A stretch of DNA of 64,000 nt from Muribaculaceae bacterium. GTDB taxonomy: Bacteria > Bacteroidota > Bacteroidia > Bacteroidales > Muribaculaceae. The stretch spans positions 1-64,000 of the forward strand of contig WGUO01000007.1 in NCBI GenBank assembly GCA_014867205.1. The letters are read 5' to 3'. Position numbers and translations under genes: made by a program. Positions 9,444 through 17,983 of the stretch are shown here, in pieces (the stretch's first letter is position 1; every line of letters begins with the position of its first letter). The notes below the pieces were generated by a model. The model ran no database searches. It saw only the letters and a list, made by a program, of their open reading frames with translations, and was not told where the DNA came from.

Positions 9444-12400
9444 TTACTTAATCAGAATCTTCGATGCCTTGCCGTTGCAGACAACGATATAGATTCCTGC
9501 CTCGGCCGATGCCTTGAACTCGCTGATCTCGCCCTCGAATACCTTCATGCCCGATGCGTCGTATACCTGTCCGAAGATGCTGTTGTCAGCGGCGTTCACC
9601 TCGTCGATCGACGTGCCGGGATTAATGAATGAAAGCAGGAAGCGGTCGGGGTTCACTCCGGCCTCTGCGTCGAAGCTGTATGCGCTCTCGCAGAGGTTTA
9701 CGGTGGCACCTGTCTCGGTATCTGTCAGTATCACTGTCCAGCCGTTGATGTTGCGGCCGTCGAGCGAGATGGTGTACTCACCACCCTGGGCCAGGCGCAT
9801 GCCGAGCTTGGCAAGACCCTCGCCAAGAGGACGCTCGCAGATTGCGTAGTTCACGTCGCCGCTTACGAATACCTCTGTGCCCATGGCTGTCTCGGCGAAG
9901 AACTTCGATGCGTCGCGGTTGAGTTCATAGTCCATGCGGGCTGCGTCGTTCATCACGATACGTGCGCGGTCATCGCTGCCGTTACCCGATACAGTGAAGT
10001 TGAATACGCTACGGCCGCTGATCGATGCCTCGAGAGCGGGTGCCTTGGCGCCGGGATTTGCCTCTGATGCCATGGCTGCGTCGTAGTGCATACGGCCCTC
10101 GGCACCGAATACCATCTGCTCGGCGTCAAGAGGACGCTGAACGAAGAATGCCTCGTTCGGGCGAAGGATGATGTCGTCGTCGATCGGTGAGTATGCCTGG
10201 TAGCTTCTGCCGCGCCAGAGTGTGATCGGCGTGTAGAAGTCTTCCTGCAGGGCGTGCATGTCGTAGTAGCAGGGATATGGATTACCTACAAGGTTCCAGG
10301 AGCGGTTGTGAGCGAACTCCGATACAAATTCCTCAAGAGGAACGATGATGTTGTTCGATGTGAAGAGTTTGTTCTTGGTCACGGTGTTGCGCGAGGGGAA
10401 GCATACTGTTGCGTTGTATGTGTTTCCGGACTCGTCGCTGAGGTTGTTGGCGGCCTGGATGATATAGCCCTTGCCTGCCTCAAGCACGCCGTCTGCGGGT
10501 ACGTTCTCCCAGTTGCTCACTGAGCCGTCGCCTGTCGCACGGTTCTGTCCGTTGTATTTGCGGATTACAAAGTCGGTGCCGTTGGCGCCGAAGATATCCT
10601 TCATCTGTACATCGTACTGGAACGAGATGAAGTGCCAGTAGTTCTTCTCGAGATGCATCGTGCAGAGCACGCTGTCGGCACGCATGTTCTCGGCGTTGTT
10701 CACCAGTGACGGACGATAGTCGTTGTAATTGTTGTCGCGGCGAGTGACTGAATGGTCAATCCAGAAGATACCGGCTGAGAGTGTTCCGTCGCCGGTCGCC
10801 GACAGCTGACCTACCGTATTGGTATAGGTCCTGTTGTCATATCCAAAGGTAAGCGTCATGTTGGGATTACCCTGAAGAACGGCGTTATCCTCTGAAAGGA
10901 GGTCGAAACTCATGGGACGCTTCACGTAGATGTTCTTGACCGGCTCGTCAAGAGGCTTCATGATAAAGAACTCATTCCAGTACTCTGTGTCGCGGTAGAA
11001 GTCAAGTGCGAAGGGAGCGACATAAAGCGTGCAGACATTCATGTTAACTCCGTTCGTAAAACTGTTGGTCGCTGACGGAGGCACGACTGCCTTACATTTC
11101 ACTGACGTCAGAGATTCGCAGTTATTGAATGCTGAGCCGGAAATAGACTGGAGTGTCGAAGGAAGTGTGATCTCCTCAAGGCTACGGCAGCCGTTGAACG
11201 CGCTCTCACCGATTGTCGAGAGGTTCTCGGGAAGATTTATCTCCTTAAGATTCTCGCAATCCGAGAATGCATTGTACTCGATATTATATACATTCGCACC
11301 CAAGGTCACTTTGGTGAGTGCATGACATGAAGCGAAGGCTGATGTGCTGATCTTGTTTATTCCATCGGGAATCACAACCTCAGTAACACCTGTGTTATAG
11401 AAGGCTGACTCACCTAATGTCTTCAGATCTGATGATATTACTGCAGGATTGAATTTCCAGCAGTTAGAGAATGCGTTGTAGTCGATCACTGTCACGCCGG
11501 AGATATCAAAGTCAGAAAGGTTACGACAATTATAGAAAGCATACCTTCCTACAGAGGTCACGCCGGGTGCAGTCACCTTTAATAGTCTCGTGCAGTTATA
11601 GAACGCGTTCGAGGGAATTGCCGTCAGAATCTCGGGGAGTGATACTTCAACCAGTCCCTCGGTATTACTCAGGAATTCATCAGGGAGTGCGGTGAACACT
11701 GCCTCGCTCAGGTCGAGCTTGCGCAATTTGGTGAGATTCTTCATGTTCTTCAGGTCTGACGCGTTCAGTTCGCCTGTAACCTTAACATATGTGCCCAGGC
11801 TCCAGTCAGCGCCGTTCATCTCAATATAAGTCTGGGCAAACTCACCCTTGCGGCCTACATTGATAGTCATCCATTCGAAATCCCAGCCATCGGGCAGGAG
11901 GGTCGCATTACTCCAGTTGCTATTGTTCTCGTAGTTGCTGTAATATGCCTGCTCGGCAACATAGACTGTAATGTTAGAATCAACTGACCACCTTGTCTCA
12001 GGCACGTCACCCTGCATATGGAGTTCGCTGATCGGGTTATAATACCAGCTCACGTTTATATTGGTATAACTTTCAGGCACTGTCACTGACTTCAGACCTG
12101 TCGCATGAGCGCTCAGCGTGCCGTAGCCTAAGTTGGAATCTAAGCCGAAACCACGCACATAATAATTACCATTGGCTGCCGGCGTACCTATAGGAAGCGT
12201 CACAGACTCATTTGATGTGAAGATCTCAGCTATGCGATAATATCCGTCATAAACCTTGATGCCGAAGTAGTCACCCTCGGTCTCGCCTGCAATCACCCAG
12301 TCTGAGATCTCAGTCTCGGGATATGTGGGAAGCTCATCACCTACCAGCACGCGCTTGAAATCGCAACCGCTATAATCGTATCTGTTTACTCCGTAAGGAA

Positions 12401-13535
12401 TATGAAGATAGATATTATTATATCCGGTAGTGAAATTAAAAGAGGTTCCTCTTCCTATATAAAGGTCTGTAATCGTCGAACTGTCGAAATGGGGAACAAC
12501 ATATACATCCGAGCCAATCTCCAGGCTGGTCAGATTGGGACAATTGCTCCAGTCCATATCAGTATTATCGCCAAAGTAGTTGATATTGCACACATTACCA
12601 TCTATAGTGATATGCTCAGGCAGTGCAACATGTGCAGCAGTTGTATTCATACCCGTAACATAAAGTGAGCCGTTATAATAAACGCCAAGAGTGGTGACAC
12701 CATCCTCACACTTTACGATATAACAGTTATCGGCATAACCGCCATTGCTTATGCCAAGGCCCGGGAGGTCGTTCTCTGGTGTCCATCTCTCAGCTGCGAA
12801 TGACTTATAGGTATAGTATAGTTCCATGCCGGAGGCTGTGATGGTAACGCCTTCATCACCAGCGGATATCCAGCCGGCACAGATAGGCGATCCTTCCGGA
12901 ATACCTCTTGCCTCAACTCTGAAATCGGCGGCAAAACCGTTGCTTTCGTCAAGCACAACCTGATGTGTTGAGGATATATAGATATTATTATTGTCATTGT
13001 TCACGTAAAATATACATCCATATACATTGGCTGCGCCGGTTGCCTCAATATGGCCTGTAAAGAAGTATCTTTGACTCCCGTCTGCATACCATGCATACTG
13101 ATATCCTCCGTTAGCTTCTGTCGCTCCTGTAAAGATCCAGTTTGACTGGTCTGTGGTTGCAGGGAACTGGATGGTATTGACTGTCTGATCTATCGTATAG
13201 CCCTCGACATTGATTGCCGAAAGTATGTGTTCGGCTGTGCCCCACAGGTCTACTACAACTTCGTTCTCACCGGCCTCGGGCAGACGGTTCGGCTTGCCGG
13301 TCTCGTCTGACTGTATCTTCGATTTGGCAAGCTCGAATGAGGCGGCGTTAAGTGTCAGGTTGCCTGGCAGAACTTTGGAGTTCTTCTGCTCCCGGGCAAC
13401 TTTCTCTTTACTCTCTTTTGTCTCGTCTCCGGATGCTCCGGTCTTCGACAAAATGCCCGGTTCCATGGCGGAATAGGCCAGCGTGCCGCAGACCACTGCG
13501 GACATCACGCCAAACGTCAGTAACGTTTTTTTCAT
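9444..13535 (-). CDS. BspA-type leucine-rich-repeat surface protein with T9SS C-terminal sorting tail (1363 aa)
   Basis: The N-terminus MKKTLLTFGVMSAVVCGTLAYSA (given here in two parts, MKKTLLTFGV and MSAVVCGTLA) is a signal peptide. The central region, about residues 600-860, carries LRR_5/BspA repeats of about 23 residues. Their cores read like IPSNAFYNCTRLLKV and IGESAFNGCRSLEEI, with Ala-Phe-x-x-Cys spacing. This fold is used by Bacteroidales adhesins. After it comes a module with WNLVGNPYP (about residue 1078), common in Bacteroidota surface proteins. The last 50 residues are a type A sorting domain (IFGQVYDASGMKVFEGEI ending SKILIK), which implies T9SS export and surface attachment. It is the first gene of the three-gene operon and is preceded by a 436-bp AT-rich gap with a candidate promoter. 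No catalytic motif is visible; an adhesive role is inferred. Confidence 0.92.
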   Translation of the reverse strand: MKKTLLTFGVMSAVVCGTLAYSAMEPGILSKTGASGDETKESKEKVAREQKNSKVLPGNLTLNAASFELAKSKIQSDETGKPNRLPEAGENEVVVDLWGTAEHILSAINVEGYTIDQTVNTIQFPATTDQSNWIFTGATEANGGYQYAWYADGSQRYFFTGHIEATGAANVYGCIFYVNNDNNNIYISSTHQVVLDESNGFAADFRVEARGIPEGSPICAGWISAGDEGVTITASGMELYYTYKSFAAERWTPENDLPGLGISNGGYADNCYIVKCEDGVTTLGVYYNGSLYVTGMNTTAAHVALPEHITIDGNVCNINYFGDNTDMDWSNCPNLTSLEIGSDVYVVPHFDSSTITDLYIGRGTSFNFTTGYNNIYLHIPYGVNRYDYSGCDFKRVLVGDELPTYPETEISDWVIAGETEGDYFGIKVYDGYYRIAEIFTSNESVTLPIGTPAANGNYYVRGFGLDSNLGYGTLSAHATGLKSVTVPESYTNINVSWYYNPISELHMQGDVPETRWSVDSNITVYVAEQAYYSNYENNSNWSNATLLPDGWDFEWMTINVGRKGEFAQTYIEMNGADWSLGTYVKVTGELNASDLKNMKNLTKLRKLDLSEAVFTALPDEFLSNTEGLVEVSLPEILTAIPSNAFYNCTRLLKVTAPGVTSVGRYAFYNCRNLSDFDISGVTVIDYNAFSNCWKFNPAVISSDLKTLGESAFYNTGVTEVVIPDGINKISTSAFASCHALTKVTLGANVYNIEYNAFSDCENLKEINLPENLSTIGESAFNGCRSLEEITLPSTLQSISGSAFNNCESLTSVKCKAVVPPSATNSFTNGVNMNVCTLYVAPFALDFYRDTEYWNEFFIMKPLDEPVKNIYVKRPMSFDLLSEDNAVLQGNPNMTLTFGYDNRTYTNTVGQLSATGDGTLSAGIFWIDHSVTRRDNNYNDYRPSLVNNAENMRADSVLCTMHLEKNYWHFISFQYDVQMKDIFGANGTDFVIRKYNGQNRATGDGSVSNWENVPADGVLEAGKGYIIQAANNLSDESGNTYNATVCFPSRNTVTKNKLFTSNNIIVPLEEFVSEFAHNRSWNLVGNPYPCYYDMHALQEDFYTPITLWRGRSYQAYSPIDDDIILRPNEAFFVQRPLDAEQMVFGAEGRMHYDAAMASEANPGAKAPALEASISGRSVFNFTVSGNGSDDRARIVMNDAARMDYELNRDASKFFAETAMGTEVFVSGDVNYAICERPLGEGLAKLGMRLAQGGEYTISLDGRNINGWTVILTDTETGATVNLCESAYSFDAEAGVNPDRFLLSFINPGTSIDEVNAADNSIFGQVYDASGMKVFEGEISEFKASAEAGIYIVVCNGKASKILIK

Positions 13536-13850
13536 TTTGTTGTTTTTTAGGAACCCGTCGTCAAGTCTGCTAAGCGACTTTCAAGTGGTTGAGTCTTTCT
13601 GCCATCGGTTGCTCATGGTAATCGGTCAACATAGGGATTTCGCAAATATGGGATTTTTATTAAAATCAATTTCCCCAAAACAGCATCAAGAGCAAAAATT
13701 AGCAAATATTCAACTTTTATATATGGACTTCCGAACAATAGGCATAATCCTATCATCCAAACGGCATATACAATATGTCAGTCACATAAAAATTGACGAA
13801 ACAAGCGGATTCTTCAGTTGTTATTGATGATAGTTATATTCTTTTGACAC

Positions 13851-13871
13851 AGTCTCTTGGTACGAGAGACT
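13851..13871 (-). promoter_or_regulatory. 5'-leader hairpin of the LRR operon
   Basis: There is a perfect 7-bp inverted repeat AGTCTCT/AGAGACT with a 7-nt loop. It would form within the first bases of the transcript if the promoter at 13882-13911 is used. A 5'-terminal stem of this kind may stabilise the mRNA; this is inference. Confidence 0.35.
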
Positions 13872-13881
13872 TTTGAATTTA

Positions 13882-13911
13882 CAAATATACTAAAAATTTA
13901 TTAATTCCAAA
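13882..13911 (-). promoter_or_regulatory. Candidate Bacteroidota promoter for the giant surface-protein operon
   Basis: Read on the minus strand there is TTTG (13908-13911), 18 nt, then TATATTTG (13882-13889). This matches the -33 TTTG and -7 TAnnTTTG consensus of the Bacteroidota primary sigma factor, with a slightly short spacer. Confidence 0.45.
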
Positions 13912-13971
13912 TCTTTTCCCTATTTTTTAATTTATCCATCCCCCACTTTTAACATTTCACCCTATCTTTTC

Positions 13972-15282
13972 TTAGAAACTGAACTGGGCCATGATGGCGG
14001 CACGGCGCGCCCAGGCGCTACGGCCATCCATGTTCTCGCGACGACCGAGGTTGAATTCGGCGGCACATGAGATACGCGGCGTCAGATACCAGAAGTAGTT
14101 GACGGCTATGTACATGCCGTTCTTGTATTCGTCGGTAAACCCGTTATCCTCCGGCAGGTAGCGCGTGGCCCCGTAAGTCGCCGAGAAGAACATCTGCGGA
14201 TTCAGATTGTATTGCACGGCAGCATACCCTCCAATCGCGCCGGGCGCGTACATCCGGCCCTCCTGGCCCGGTTTCGCGACAAGGTCATACCGTCCCATCA
14301 GCCAGTCGCCGCCGAGACTCATATAGCCGCGCCCCCCGTTGAGACAGCCATATAATGTGAAATGATTCTCGGGCTGGTATCTTCCCGACAACTGAAGTCC
14401 CCATCCCATCACGGTGTGGTTGCGCTGAGCGATGAGGTCGCGATAGGGATGCGTGCGGAGTATTCCCGCAAGGCGCACGTATCCCGATGGTCCCCACGCG
14501 AACTGGCCGAACGCAGCCAGATCCGGAACATATTGCGTCACCTTGCCTGTCACATTCTCCTGAACATCTATGCTGTTGGAGGGGGTTTCTATCGAGGCTG
14601 CCAACGACCAGCCGCGCCTGAACTCATGCAGCCAGCGCACCAGAACTGCGGTCGCACTCATCTTCGCGTTCGGTCCGGCGGCATCGACTGCCGGCGGCAA
14701 CGCTCCCGGGTCGCTGAAAGTCGAGTTGGTGTAGCCGATGGTGAAGTCATTGATCTGGCCGTATGCCTTCTTCAGGTGGAAGTCGCGTGCCTCGTAGCCG
14801 TTGAAGTTAGCCTCTATGTACAGTTGGTAGTCGCCCATGGTCTTGTTGCTGCCTATCACACGGAAAAAGAGTGCCGTACCGGCCGGAGTAGTACAGAACT
14901 GGCGCGGACTTGACGGGTCCTTATGCATTGGTATCAGGTAGGGGGCGAACGCCGGACTCGGTATGGACCCTCCCCAGTCATAGTAGGCACGCATCCTGAC
15001 TACGCCACCTATACCCATCGCTAGATTATTATCGCGGCTCAGGAACAGAAAGTAAGGTGCCAGAGGGTCCTGGAAGTGTCGGAACTGATCCACGTAGAAT
15101 CTGTGCAGCATGGCCGCCGAGGAGTCTATGGGCTCCTCAGCCCCCTTGCCGAAGTATATCAGTTTATGGTCGGCCAGAGTCGAGTCCATGGCGATATCGG
15201 TCATGGTACGCCCCTGCGTGAGTCCGCAGGCCATGACAGCGCACGCCATAAGTATAGTCAGTCTTTTCAGTGTGTCAAGCAT
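13972..15282 (-). CDS. DcaP-like outer-membrane porin (436 aa)
   Basis: A signal peptide (about residues 1-25, ending near GLTQG) is followed by a short periplasmic stretch (SAAMLHRFYVDQFRHFQDP) that may form a helix. Beta-strand-rich sequence then runs to a terminal phenylalanine (AAIMAQFSF), as expected of an outer-membrane barrel. The order of motifs (FLSRDNNLAMGIGG, then RAYYDWGGSIPSPAF) fits the DcaP family of trimeric porins widespread in Bacteroidota. The substrate cannot be told from sequence. The gene stands alone on the minus strand, upstream of the giant surface-protein operon but separated from it by 436 bp. Confidence 0.78.
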   Translation of the reverse strand: MLDTLKRLTILMACAVMACGLTQGRTMTDIAMDSTLADHKLIYFGKGAEEPIDSSAAMLHRFYVDQFRHFQDPLAPYFLFLSRDNNLAMGIGGVVRMRAYYDWGGSIPSPAFAPYLIPMHKDPSSPRQFCTTPAGTALFFRVIGSNKTMGDYQLYIEANFNGYEARDFHLKKAYGQINDFTIGYTNSTFSDPGALPPAVDAAGPNAKMSATAVLVRWLHEFRRGWSLAASIETPSNSIDVQENVTGKVTQYVPDLAAFGQFAWGPSGYVRLAGILRTHPYRDLIAQRNHTVMGWGLQLSGRYQPENHFTLYGCLNGGRGYMSLGGDWLMGRYDLVAKPGQEGRMYAPGAIGGYAAVQYNLNPQMFFSATYGATRYLPEDNGFTDEYKNGMYIAVNYFWYLTPRISCAAEFNLGRRENMDGRSAWARRAAIMAQFSF

Positions 15283-15349
15283 AGCAGGATATCGGTAGTG
15301 AAAGTTCGTTAGATATCAATATAACAAATCTCAAAGTTTAGAGTTTGTA

Positions 15350-15563
15350 TAGGTGGTTAGGTTTTAGATTTTAGGTCTTAGATTTTAGGCTTGGGTCTTA
15401 GGTCTTAAAGTCTAAAGTTTAAGGTTTGGCAATCGTCGTCCCATGTTCTGTTTTGCGACCAAGGGGAAGCAACGTGCCTCTCACACCTCTGCCATATTAC
15501 CTCTCTTCTATGACCTCTCCTCCTGCCTAACACCTAACCTCTAACCCCCTAACACCTAAAAAA
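15350..15563. repeat. Low-complexity TTAG/CTAA-word intergenic repeat
   Basis: Two clusters lie between the porin and the DUF4250 gene. The left one (15350-15430) is built of TTAGGTTTTAGATTTTAGG-like words. The right one (15525-15563) is CCTAACACCTAAC-like and ends directly at the DUF4250 start codon. The two clusters are roughly complementary and could pair. Similar words recur at 17785, 24229 and 62790. Confidence 0.7.
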
Positions 15564-15740
15564 ATGTCACTTCCAAAAGATCCTTACATGCTTCTCAGCG
15601 TGATCAACACAAAACTGCGTGACGAGTACTCAGATCTCGACGACCTTTGCGCGTCGCTCGACGTTGACAAGGCCGACCTCACGTCGCGCCTCGCCGCCGC
15701 CGGCTTCTCCTATGACCCCGCGACCCGTCAGTTCAGATAA
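15564..15740 (+). CDS. DUF4250 domain protein (58 aa)
   Basis: This small gene has an ATG at 15564 and a TAA at 15738. The protein starts MSLPKDPYMLLSVINTKL and continues with an acidic helix (RDEYSDLDDLCASLDVDK) and a short C-terminal part ending YDPATRQFR. It matches the whole-length pattern of DUF4250, a family of about 60 residues that typically opens LPKDPxMLLSxxNxxLRD. The function is unknown; the helical layout resembles a small DNA-binding or adaptor domain, but that is a guess. It is convergent with the ketoisomerase pair 72 bp downstream. Its leader is the low-complexity CTAAC repeat. Confidence 0.85.
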   Translation: MSLPKDPYMLLSVINTKLRDEYSDLDDLCASLDVDKADLTSRLAAAGFSYDPATRQFR

Positions 15741-15812
15741 CTGACAGGTCTCACACTCCCGCCCGTTCTCATCTCAGGCCTCCTCCCCCCGGGCGTGTAA
15801 CCGTTCGTGGGC

Positions 15813-16241
15813 TTATTCCCGCGCCTTCTCCGTCATGGCAAGAAACTCGGAGTAGTCCTTGATATGGTCGGCGTGCGTGAAGTGGTCGGAGGTGAACACA
15901 AGCGCTATCGCGCCCGACGAGAAGTCGTCGAGCGTAAGCCATATGCCCGGCTCGACGAGCAGTCCGACGTAGGGTCGGTTGAGCATCACGGTGCGCTTCT
16001 CGCGCCCGTCGTCGAGCGTCACCGAAAAACTCCCCGACACGGCCACGATGAATTCCTTGATAGCGCGGTGTGCGTGCCCTCCCCGGCTCTCGCCCCCCGG
16101 CACGTCATATATGTAGAACACTCTCTTGACGTCAAACGGCAGCGTATCGCCCGACTGTATCACGGACAGGTTGCCGAGCCGCTCGCTCGGATGGCGCTCA
16201 AGCGTTACCACGGCGCAGTCGTATACTGTGTTCTTATTCAT
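15813..16241 (-). CDS. FdtA/WxcM-type sugar 3,4-ketoisomerase-like cupin (142 aa)
   Basis: This is a single-domain cupin of the FdtA/QdtA group, which isomerises dTDP-4-keto-6-deoxyhexoses between the 3- and 4-keto forms during deoxyaminosugar synthesis. The family hallmark FYIYDVPGGESRGGHAHR is present at about residues 42-59 with an intact HxH pair (HAH), followed by EFIVAVSGSFSVTLDDG. The length is normal for the family (about 135-145). Its ATG overlaps the stop of the upstream paralogue by 4 bp (16238-16241), so translation is probably coupled. No aminotransferase or nucleotide-sugar dehydratase lies nearby, so the true substrate is uncertain. Confidence 0.8.
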   Translation of the reverse strand: MNKNTVYDCAVVTLERHPSERLGNLSVIQSGDTLPFDVKRVFYIYDVPGGESRGGHAHRAIKEFIVAVSGSFSVTLDDGREKRTVMLNRPYVGLLVEPGIWLTLDDFSSGAIALVFTSDHFTHADHIKDYSEFLAMTEKARE

Positions 16242-16639
16242 GATTCCCTAATTAAGGTTTCGTAATCGAATATATAGTCACCCTCGTCGTAGGGCGTGGA
16301 GCTCAGCACCAGCACCACCGCGTTGGTCGAGAAGTTGGTGAGCTCGCGCCATGTCATGGCCGGAATGTAGAGGCCCATGTACGAGCGGTTGAGCGTCACC
16401 CGCTCCTCGCCTTCAGCCGTGCGGTAAAGCACATCGAATGAGCCGGAGAGCGCGACTATGAATTCCTCGTTGCGGCGGTAGGCATGCCCCTCGCGCCCTC
16501 CGCCCCCCGGCACGTCGTAGATCCAGTGGCAGCGCTCTATGGCAAAGGGGATGGCGTCACATTCCTCTATGACGGCAAGGTTGCCGCGCGGGTCGAGAAA
16601 CCTCGGCAATTCTATTATCCTTGGTGTTGTGTCATTCAT
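16238..16639 (-). CDS. FdtA/WxcM-type cupin paralogue with HAY in place of HAH (133 aa)
   Basis: This is the second member of a tandem pair and shares the whole fold with its neighbour: WIYDVPGGGGREGHAYR, then EFIVALSGSFDVLYR, then NRSYMGLYIPAMTW. The second histidine of the HxH motif, an active-site position in FdtA, is tyrosine here. This paralogue may therefore have altered or lost isomerase chemistry, or may work as a partner of the downstream protein. It sits 26 bp after the DAHP synthase/chorismate mutase gene and overlaps the next gene by 4 bp, so the three form one transcription unit. Confidence 0.78.
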   Translation of the reverse strand: MNDTTPRIIELPRFLDPRGNLAVIEECDAIPFAIERCHWIYDVPGGGGREGHAYRRNEEFIVALSGSFDVLYRTAEGEERVTLNRSYMGLYIPAMTWRELTNFSTNAVVLVLSSTPYDEGDYIFDYETLIRES

Positions 16640-16665
16640 ATCCTAATAACGCCGCGTGTCTTGCG

Positions 16666-17778
16666 TTAATTGTCTTTGGATTCAGGCTCTGTTACGGACT
16701 CATTGCCGAGTTCAAGCTGACGCCGGACGGATTCCTCGTGTATCGTACCGAATAGCGTTCGCATGAATTGCTCGGGGAGACCCATCCGCGCGGCCTCGGC
16801 GACACGCCGCTCCATCAGGTCCTTGTATCTCTCGGGCTGTATCACAGGAAACCCCTCACTTAGCTTAAGCCTGCCTATTTCGGCAGATACGCCCATGCGC
16901 CTGGCAAGCAGCGATACAAGTTCGGTGTCTATCCTGTCTATCTCCTCGCGATAGATACGAAGGCTTTCGGCTGCTCCATGACCGGAGCGGATATGAAGGT
17001 GGCCAAGTATTTCAGCGAGCTGGCCGGGCGTTACCTGTTGCCCACTGTCGCTCAACGCACAGTCGGGCCGACAGTGCGACTCTATGATCAGGCCATCGAA
17101 GTCCATGTCGAGGGCCTGCTGTGATATCGGCTGTATGAGGTCGCGACGACCTCCGATGTGGCTCGGGTCGCAGATCAGCGGCAGTTGAGGAAATCGCCTC
17201 CGCAGTTCTATGGGTATTCGCCACTCCGGGCGGTTGCGGTACAGGTGCTCTCCGTATGCGCTGAAGCCCCGGTGTACCGCACCGAGTCTCCTGATGCCTG
17301 CGGCGTATATCCGCTGCAGGGCTCCTATCCAGAGCTCGAGGTCGGGATTCACGGGGTTCTTGACCAGAACGGTGACTGCCTCACGCCGTGCGGCGGGGAG
17401 CGCGGCAAGCACATCGGCTATCTCCTGCATGGCAAAGGGATTGGCGGAGGTTCGCGCCCCGATCCAGAACGCGTCAAGACCGGCGCCAAGGGCCAGCCTG
17501 ACATGCGCTGCGGTGGCTACCTCGGTCGCCACCGTCATGCCCAGACGCTGCCTGACCTCGCTTAGCCAGGGCAATCCACGCGAGCCAACACCCTCGAACG
17601 AGCCGGGCTTCGTGCGGGGCTTCCACAGGCCGGCCCTGAAGAACCGGATGCCGCCCTCTTTCAGTTCCGAGGCCGTGCGGAGAGTCTGCTCGCGCGACTC
17701 CGCGCTGCACGGGCCCGCTATCACCAGCGGCCTCTCCCCCGGCCCATCCTCTCCAAAAAGTGGCTCAAGATTGTTCAT
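16666..17778 (-). CDS. Bifunctional 3-deoxy-7-phosphoheptulonate synthase / chorismate mutase (370 aa)
   Basis: The N-terminal domain (about residues 1-265) is a DAHP synthase of the AroA-beta/KDO8P-synthase-like class: VIAGPCSAES, FRAGLWKPRTKPGSFEG, WIGARTSANPFAMQEI, VKNPVNPDLELWIGA, CDPSHIGGRRD, IIESHCRPDCALSD. It condenses phosphoenolpyruvate and erythrose 4-phosphate, the first step of the shikimate pathway. The C-terminal domain (about 275-360) is an AroQ-type chorismate mutase (YREEIDRIDTELVSLLARR), which makes prephenate. This fusion is usual in Bacteroidota, where the mutase domain gives prephenate feedback control. It is divergent from fbp and leads the two ketoisomerase-like genes. 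Confidence 0.95.
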   Translation of the reverse strand: MNNLEPLFGEDGPGERPLVIAGPCSAESREQTLRTASELKEGGIRFFRAGLWKPRTKPGSFEGVGSRGLPWLSEVRQRLGMTVATEVATAAHVRLALGAGLDAFWIGARTSANPFAMQEIADVLAALPAARREAVTVLVKNPVNPDLELWIGALQRIYAAGIRRLGAVHRGFSAYGEHLYRNRPEWRIPIELRRRFPQLPLICDPSHIGGRRDLIQPISQQALDMDFDGLIIESHCRPDCALSDSGQQVTPGQLAEILGHLHIRSGHGAAESLRIYREEIDRIDTELVSLLARRMGVSAEIGRLKLSEGFPVIQPERYKDLMERRVAEAARMGLPEQFMRTLFGTIHEESVRRQLELGNESVTEPESKDN

Positions 17779-17784
17779 TTTTGC

Positions 17785-17870
17785 GTTTAGTATTTAGAGT
17801 TTAGAGAGAAGACAAAAATTAATCTTTAATCTTTTATCTTTAATCTTTAATCCCCTCTCTCCCTGCCTCT
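17785..17870. repeat. Low-complexity AATCTTTAATC-word intergenic repeat
   Basis: Lying between the divergent DAHP synthase and fbp genes, this stretch repeats TTAATCTTTAATC words and TTTAGAGTTTAGAG. The same words in the opposite orientation appear at 24229 and 62790. Confidence 0.65.
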
Positions 17871-17874
17871 CTTA

Positions 17875-17902
17875 CAAAATTACAAAAATTCTCCTTATCA
17901 AA
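17875..17902 (-). promoter_or_regulatory. Candidate promoter for the DAHP synthase operon
   Basis: On the minus strand, TAATTTTG (17875-17882) fits the -7 box. The nearest TTTG upstream (17899-17902) is only 16 nt away, shorter than usual, so this is tentative. Confidence 0.3.
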
Positions 17903-17925
17903 ACCATTATATCCGAAAAGTTTTA

Positions 17926-17933
17926 TACCTTTG
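17926..17933 (+). promoter_or_regulatory. Candidate -7 box for fbp
   Basis: TACCTTTG matches TAnnTTTG; no good -33 TTTG is seen. It overlaps a GTG codon at 17933 that would otherwise extend the fbp frame. If the box is used, transcription starts after that GTG and the ATG at 17984 is the start. Confidence 0.45.
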
Positions 17934-17983
17934 TGAGCGGCAAGCCTTCCCACAGGCTGCCTGAAACCTTAAATTTGCCGCTT

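Larger units (their letters stand above)
13536..13971. other. 436-bp AT-rich intergenic region / long leader
   Basis: This gap lies between the porin stop and the start of the giant-protein operon, both on the minus strand. It holds a candidate promoter (13882-13911) and a small hairpin (13851-13871), implying a 5' leader of about 340 nt for the LRR gene. I see no credible coding frame here. The 114-aa frame on the plus strand starts inside the LRR gene's signal-peptide region and has no recognisable features. Confidence 0.6.

Noticed and set aside
15350..15560. Telomere-like or insertion-sequence end repeats
   Set aside because: The words are irregular, there is no transposase and no target-site duplication; they look like dispersed low-complexity repeats.
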